From contig JAUXQT010000005.1 in NCBI GenBank assembly GCA_030682135.1, positions 116,585 to 180,584 on the forward strand: 64,000 nucleotides of DNA. Direction: 5' to 3'. The translations under genes were made by a program, and so were the position numbers. This document shows positions 63,865 through 64,000 of the stretch, piece by piece. The notes under the pieces were generated by a model. It had not been told where the DNA came from. It ran no database searches and saw only the letters and a list, made by a program, of their open reading frames with translations. Each line of letters starts with the position of its first letter. Within the stretch, counting starts at the first letter, position 1. This stretch comes from Nitrospirota bacterium. GTDB lineage: Bacteria; Nitrospirota; Nitrospiria; Nitrospirales; Nitrospiraceae.

Positions 63865-64000
63865 GGGCCTGTTAACACTAATGGCCATTTTATGAGATAC
63901 TGCGGGCATGGAAATCACCGACGCACAGTATCGCCAAATCGAGCCGTGGTTGCCGACGCAACGCGGCAACGTGACGCTCGACAATCTGCACGTGCTCAAC
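63865..64000. mobile_element. Left end of an IS5-like insertion sequence (cut by window edge)
   Basis: The left end GGGCCTGTTAACACTA resembles the terminal inverted repeats of IS5-group elements, and it sits directly after CTA, giving CTAG across the junction. A transposase gene starts at 63908. The right end is outside the window. Confidence 0.6.
63908..64000 (+). CDS. IS5-family transposase, N-terminal 31 residues
   Basis: The product begins MEITDAQYRQIEPWLPTQRG, the opening of IS5-family (DUF4096-type) transposases in which the first helix and the PW motif are conserved. The frame is open to the window end. Only the N-terminal 31 residues are visible, so activity cannot be judged. Confidence 0.8.
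   Translation, partial: MEITDAQYRQIEPWLPTQRGNVTLDNLHVLN

Noticed and set aside
1..64000. CRISPR array, rRNA operon, integrase or phage cluster
   Set aside because: I looked for spaced direct repeats, rRNA core sequences and phage structural genes and found none. The CI-like repressor alone does not make a prophage.

Overview
The window is 64 kb of GC-rich bacterial chromosome with dense, mostly operonic coding. The gene mix suggests a Gram-negative, motile, respiratory bacterium, most likely Nitrospira or a close relative in Nitrospirota. The pointers are a sigma-54-type flagellar hierarchy, many NtrC-like regulators, a PilZ protein, outer-membrane barrel proteins, a molybdate operon, and small proteins of a style I associate with Nitrospira. 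That placement is from memory of gene content, not from a search.

Layout. (1) 1-15.8 kb, minus strand: a flagellar basal-body/hook/export cluster in the order flgB-flgC-fliE-fliF-fliG-fliH-fliI-fliJ-motE-like-fliK-flgD-flgE (flgE runs off the window). It is preceded by a TPR protein, a PAS histidine kinase and an NtrC-type regulator (FleS/FleR or FlrB/FlrC type). Textbook -24/-12 sites lie upstream of flgB and of the TPR gene. The fliH-position gene is a fusion of a complete response-regulator receiver domain to a FliH-like C-terminus. (2) 16-24.5 kb: an orphan NtrC-type regulator, a NarL/LuxR regulator, an HDOD protein translationally coupled to soluble transhydrogenase sthA, a diiron ferritin-like protein, tRNA-Met(CAT), a small gene with an in-frame amber before a zinc ribbon, and a CI/LexA-like self-cleaving repressor with a palindromic operator at its start codon. 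(3) 24.5-31.6 kb, minus strand: a seven-gene molybdate/tungstate-type operon consisting of an HTH plus binding-protein-like regulator, a solute-binding protein, a lipoprotein, an outer-membrane porin and modABC. (4) 31.7-36 kb, plus strand: an outer-membrane protein and a two-component pair. (5) 36-44 kb: tandem secreted paralogues, a PPOX-fold protein, an acetate-transporter-like protein, a MOSC protein, Tex and an acyltransferase.

(6) 44-51.9 kb: two kinds of CTAG-ended palindromic repeat flank an unusual J-domain protein with an ERCC4-nuclease-like C-terminus. After these come trmL, TPR proteins, an OmpA-type lipoprotein, an aldose epimerase and a PilZ protein. (7) 52-56.6 kb: small zinc-ribbon and hypothetical genes, tRNA-Ser(GCT), tRNA-Phe(GAA), a TrmH-type methyltransferase, an HTH protein and an RlmI-type methyltransferase. 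(8) 56.7-63.8 kb, plus strand: a ThDP keto-acid decarboxylase, then a compact cassette of glucosyl-3-phosphoglycerate synthase, a second glycosyltransferase, a channel-like membrane protein and a mannosyl/glucosyl-3-phosphoglycerate phosphatase. This looks like compatible-solute synthesis coupled to osmotic sensing. The window ends inside an IS5-like transposase.

Themes worth attention are the receiver-FliH fusion, the J-domain/ERCC4 fusion, the porin-containing molybdate operon, the 196-bp palindromic repeat pair, and spacers built from permuted short words that reach into the 3' ends of neighbouring genes.
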